NCBI GenBank assembly: GCA_002455915.1
Contig: DKLU01000386.1
Location: 1-7,026, forward strand
DNA length: 7,026 nt
Reading direction: 5' to 3'
Source of the DNA: Chryseobacterium sp. UBA6632
GTDB taxonomy: Bacteria > Bacteroidota > Bacteroidia > Flavobacteriales > Weeksellaceae
Position 1 is the stretch's first letter. The number at the start of each line of letters is the position of its first letter. The notes below the pieces were generated by a model. It had not been told where the DNA came from and made no database searches. It saw nothing but the letters and a program-made list of their open reading frames with translations. The translations under genes were made by a program, and so were the position numbers. Below are positions 5,383 through 7,026 of the stretch, piece by piece.

Positions 5383-5402
5383 CTATTTTAAACAATATTC
5401 CA

Positions 5403-6479
5403 TTATACAAAAGGAGCTTTCACCACTTTTGCAGATATATTTTTGTTTCTTACCTGAATGAAGATTTCAGAACCCAATTTGAAGTAAGGCTTGTCTACAT
5501 AAGCAAGACCCAAACCTACTTTTTTCATAGGAGACTGAGTTCCGGAAGTTACTTTTCCGATCACGTTTCCTTCTGAATCTACAACCGGATAATCGTGTCT
5601 TGGAACTCCTTTATCTGTCAATTCAAAAGCAACCAATTTTCTGGTAACGCCTTCTTCTTTCTGTTTTGCGAAAGTATCTTTAGATACAAAATCTTTATCG
5701 AATTTCGTGATCCAGCCTAATCCCGCTTCAATCGGAGACGTAGTATCATCGATATCGTTTCCGTAAAGGCAGAATCCTTTTTCTAGTCTCAAAGTATCTC
5801 TGGCAGCCAATCCGCAAGGGATAATTCCTTCTTCAGCACCCGCTTCAATGATGGCATCCCAAAGTTTTTCCGCAGAATCATTGTTAAAATAAATCTCAAA
5901 ACCGCCACTTCCTGTGTAGCCAGTGTTTGAAATAATAATATCGCTAACTCCTGCAACAGAGCCTACTGTAAAGTGATAGTAAGGAATTTCCGAAAGGTTA
6001 GTTTCTGTTAATTTCTGAAGAATTTCAGTCGCTTTCGGACCCTGAACTGCCAATAAAGACATGTCGTCAGAAGCATTCGTCATTTTTGCTCCAAAAGTGT
6101 TGTATTTTGAAATATGATTCCAGTCTTTATCAATATTTGAAGCGTTTACAACCACAAAATATTTTTCGTCTGCCATTTTGTAAACGATCAAATCATCTAC
6201 AATACCTCCGTTTTCGTTGGGTAGACAAGAATATTGTGCCTTTCCGTTTTCCAAAGCATCTACATTGTTTGTTGTAACGAATTGTAAAAGCTCTTTAGAA
6301 CCGGGACCTTCAATAAAAAACTGTCCCATGTGAGAAACATCGAACAATCCTGCTTTTTCTCTAACGGCAAAATGCTCTTCTGTAACTCCGGAATACTGCA
6401 CAGGCATTTCAAAACCTGCAAAAGGTACGATTTTAGCTCCCAAAGAAACGTGTTTGTCGTACAAGGCTGTTTTCTTCAT
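5403..6479 (-). CDS. gcvT: Glycine cleavage system T protein (aminomethyltransferase)
   Basis: This 358-residue full-length GcvT (EC 2.1.2.10) takes the aminomethyl group from lipoylated H protein, releases ammonia and passes the one-carbon unit to tetrahydrofolate as 5,10-methylene-THF. It is cytoplasmic. The N-terminal domain begins KKTALYDKHVSLGAKIVPFAG and carries the folate-site DVSHMGQ (48-53) and NENGGIVDDLIVYK (88-101), with D96 as the expected catalytic Asp. The central GYTGSGGFEIY (187-197) and CGLAARDTLRLEKG (222-235) are family hallmarks, followed by SPIEAGLGW (248-256). The C-terminal barrel includes GKVTSGTQSPMKKVGLGLAYV. The start lies 14 bp after the stop of an exported-protein gene, with no SD and no promoter box between, so it is probably read from upstream. 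A terminator follows. No gcvH or gcvP and no glycine riboswitch are in the window. Confidence 0.98.
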   Translation of the reverse strand: MKKTALYDKHVSLGAKIVPFAGFEMPVQYSGVTEEHFAVREKAGLFDVSHMGQFFIEGPGSKELLQFVTTNNVDALENGKAQYSCLPNENGGIVDDLIVYKMADEKYFVVVNASNIDKDWNHISKYNTFGAKMTNASDDMSLLAVQGPKATEILQKLTETNLSEIPYYHFTVGSVAGVSDIIISNTGYTGSGGFEIYFNNDSAEKLWDAIIEAGAEEGIIPCGLAARDTLRLEKGFCLYGNDIDDTTSPIEAGLGWITKFDKDFVSKDTFAKQKEEGVTRKLVAFELTDKGVPRHDYPVVDSEGNVIGKVTSGTQSPMKKVGLGLAYVDKPYFKLGSEIFIQVRNKNISAKVVKAPFV

Positions 6480-6493
6480 ATTTAAATTTATTT

Positions 6494-6964
6494 CTATTTC
6501 TTTATTTTAAAACTGTTAAAGGCTTCGTTGAAAAGCATCATAAAATGCCCGTTCCAGTATTTTTGATTACAATTAATGGAAATTAAATACAGGTCTTTGT
6601 CTTTCTGAAAAACCTTGGTTATCCAAAAAAGATTGTCTTTTGGATCCAGATATTCGTAAAAATATTCTGTATATCCCTTTTTTCCTTTGCTGCTTTTCAC
6701 TTTACTCTCGTCATCGGCAGATTGGTAAAGGGCAAGGACGAATTTTTTAGTTTCCTCTTTGGGAAGAGCAAGGTCGTGATATTCGGAAATAGTGATTGCT
6801 CCCATTTCTCCGGAAGGGAAAATGTTAATAATATCGCTGTCATTGGTGGTTTTCCAGCCATCCGGAACGTTTATCGAGTAGTTGGCTGTATCAAATACCG
6901 TAGATTTTTGAGCAAATGAAAAAGATCCTAATAAAAAGGCAAAAGCGACTATTAATTTCTTCAT
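6494..6964 (-). CDS. Exported small protein, PsbP/DcrB-like appearance, function unknown
   Basis: This 156-residue protein starts with a clear signal peptide, MKKLIVAFAFLLGSFSFAQ, likely cleaved after residue 18 or 19 (SFAQ-KS). There is no lipobox Cys, so it should be a soluble periplasmic or surface protein. The mature part opens with FDTANYSINVPDGWKTTND, a beta-strand-plus-'P-x-GW' opening seen in PsbP/DcrB (DUF1795)-like domains. Alternating strands and helices follow, ending FNEAFNSFKIKK. It has one Cys (in INCNQKYWNG). The start codon is 4 bp after the stop of an upstream gene, and gcvT follows 14 bp after its own stop. The three genes therefore look like one transcript, although no functional link to glycine cleavage is apparent. 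The reading frame and export are well supported; the family resemblance is weak. Confidence 0.82.
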   Translation of the reverse strand: MKKLIVAFAFLLGSFSFAQKSTVFDTANYSINVPDGWKTTNDSDIINIFPSGEMGAITISEYHDLALPKEETKKFVLALYQSADDESKVKSSKGKKGYTEYFYEYLDPKDNLFWITKVFQKDKDLYLISINCNQKYWNGHFMMLFNEAFNSFKIKK

Positions 6965-6968
6965 TGTT

Positions 6969-7026
6969 CTAAAAATGATGTTTGTATTCGGCTAAAATAA
7001 TCTTAAACCATTCGGTGAAGTTATTG
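6969..7026 (-). CDS. C-terminal end of an unidentified gene, cut by window edge
   Basis: On the minus strand an open frame runs from the window edge to TAG at 6969-6971, encoding the tail NNFTEWFKIILAEYKHHF. The amphipathic, aromatic-rich composition looks like a genuine C-terminal helix. The stop is only 4 bp before the ATG of the exported protein, an operon-like spacing. Another minus-strand frame closes at once (CAA-TAA at the edge). The fragment is too short to identify. Confidence 0.5.
   Translation of the reverse strand, partial: NNFTEWFKIILAEYKHHF

Noticed and set aside
4958..5410. Minus-strand 150-residue open frame across the intergenic block
   Set aside because: It overlaps the end of gcvT, reads through the bidirectional terminator, the structured element and the 41-bp array, and its apparent internal protein repeats are just the DNA repeats translated.

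Overview
The window looks like chromosome from a member of the Flavobacteriia, most likely Chryseobacterium or a close relative. The evidence is the AT-rich sequence, weak or absent Shine-Dalgarno (SD) sites, two exact Bacteroidetes-type -7 boxes (TAnnTTTG), and the protein families present. The genus is inferred, not proven.

Left block (1-4041, all genes on the minus strand). In transcription order it holds a hotdog acyl-CoA thioesterase, a CLC-type transporter, a LysR-type regulator and a YeiH-family membrane protein. The leader of the CLC gene carries a recognisable fluoride riboswitch aptamer just downstream of an exact -7 box. The CLC protein has the residue pattern I associate with F-/H+ antiporters (CLC-F/EriC-F) rather than chloride channels. 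RNA sensor and exporter therefore agree on fluoride detoxification. A 7-bp inverted repeat links the 3' end of the aptamer to the SD of the gene, which suggests translational control. The LysR/YeiH pair resembles the yeiE/yeiH pairing of enterobacteria, and a three-half-site, 10-bp-phased inverted repeat lies upstream of yeiH as a candidate operator.

Middle (4041-4922, plus strand). A divergent promoter region leads into a small ArsC/Spx-fold thioredoxin-like protein and an unrecognised four-helix membrane protein, probably co-transcribed.

Repeat-filled intergenic block (4923-5402). It has no credible gene. In order it holds a 16-bp-arm palindromic terminator, six tandem 41-bp units (each built from two related 20/21-bp halves), a roughly 100-nt structured element, and a bidirectional terminator shared with gcvT. 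A second, diverged copy of the structured element appears to run off the left edge of the window, downstream of yeiH.

Right block (5403-7026, minus strand). The 3' end of an unknown gene, a small exported protein and gcvT (glycine cleavage T protein) are tightly packed and probably form one transcript.

The most informative finds are the fluoride riboswitch/CLC-F unit, the nested 41-bp tandem array, and the repeated structured element.
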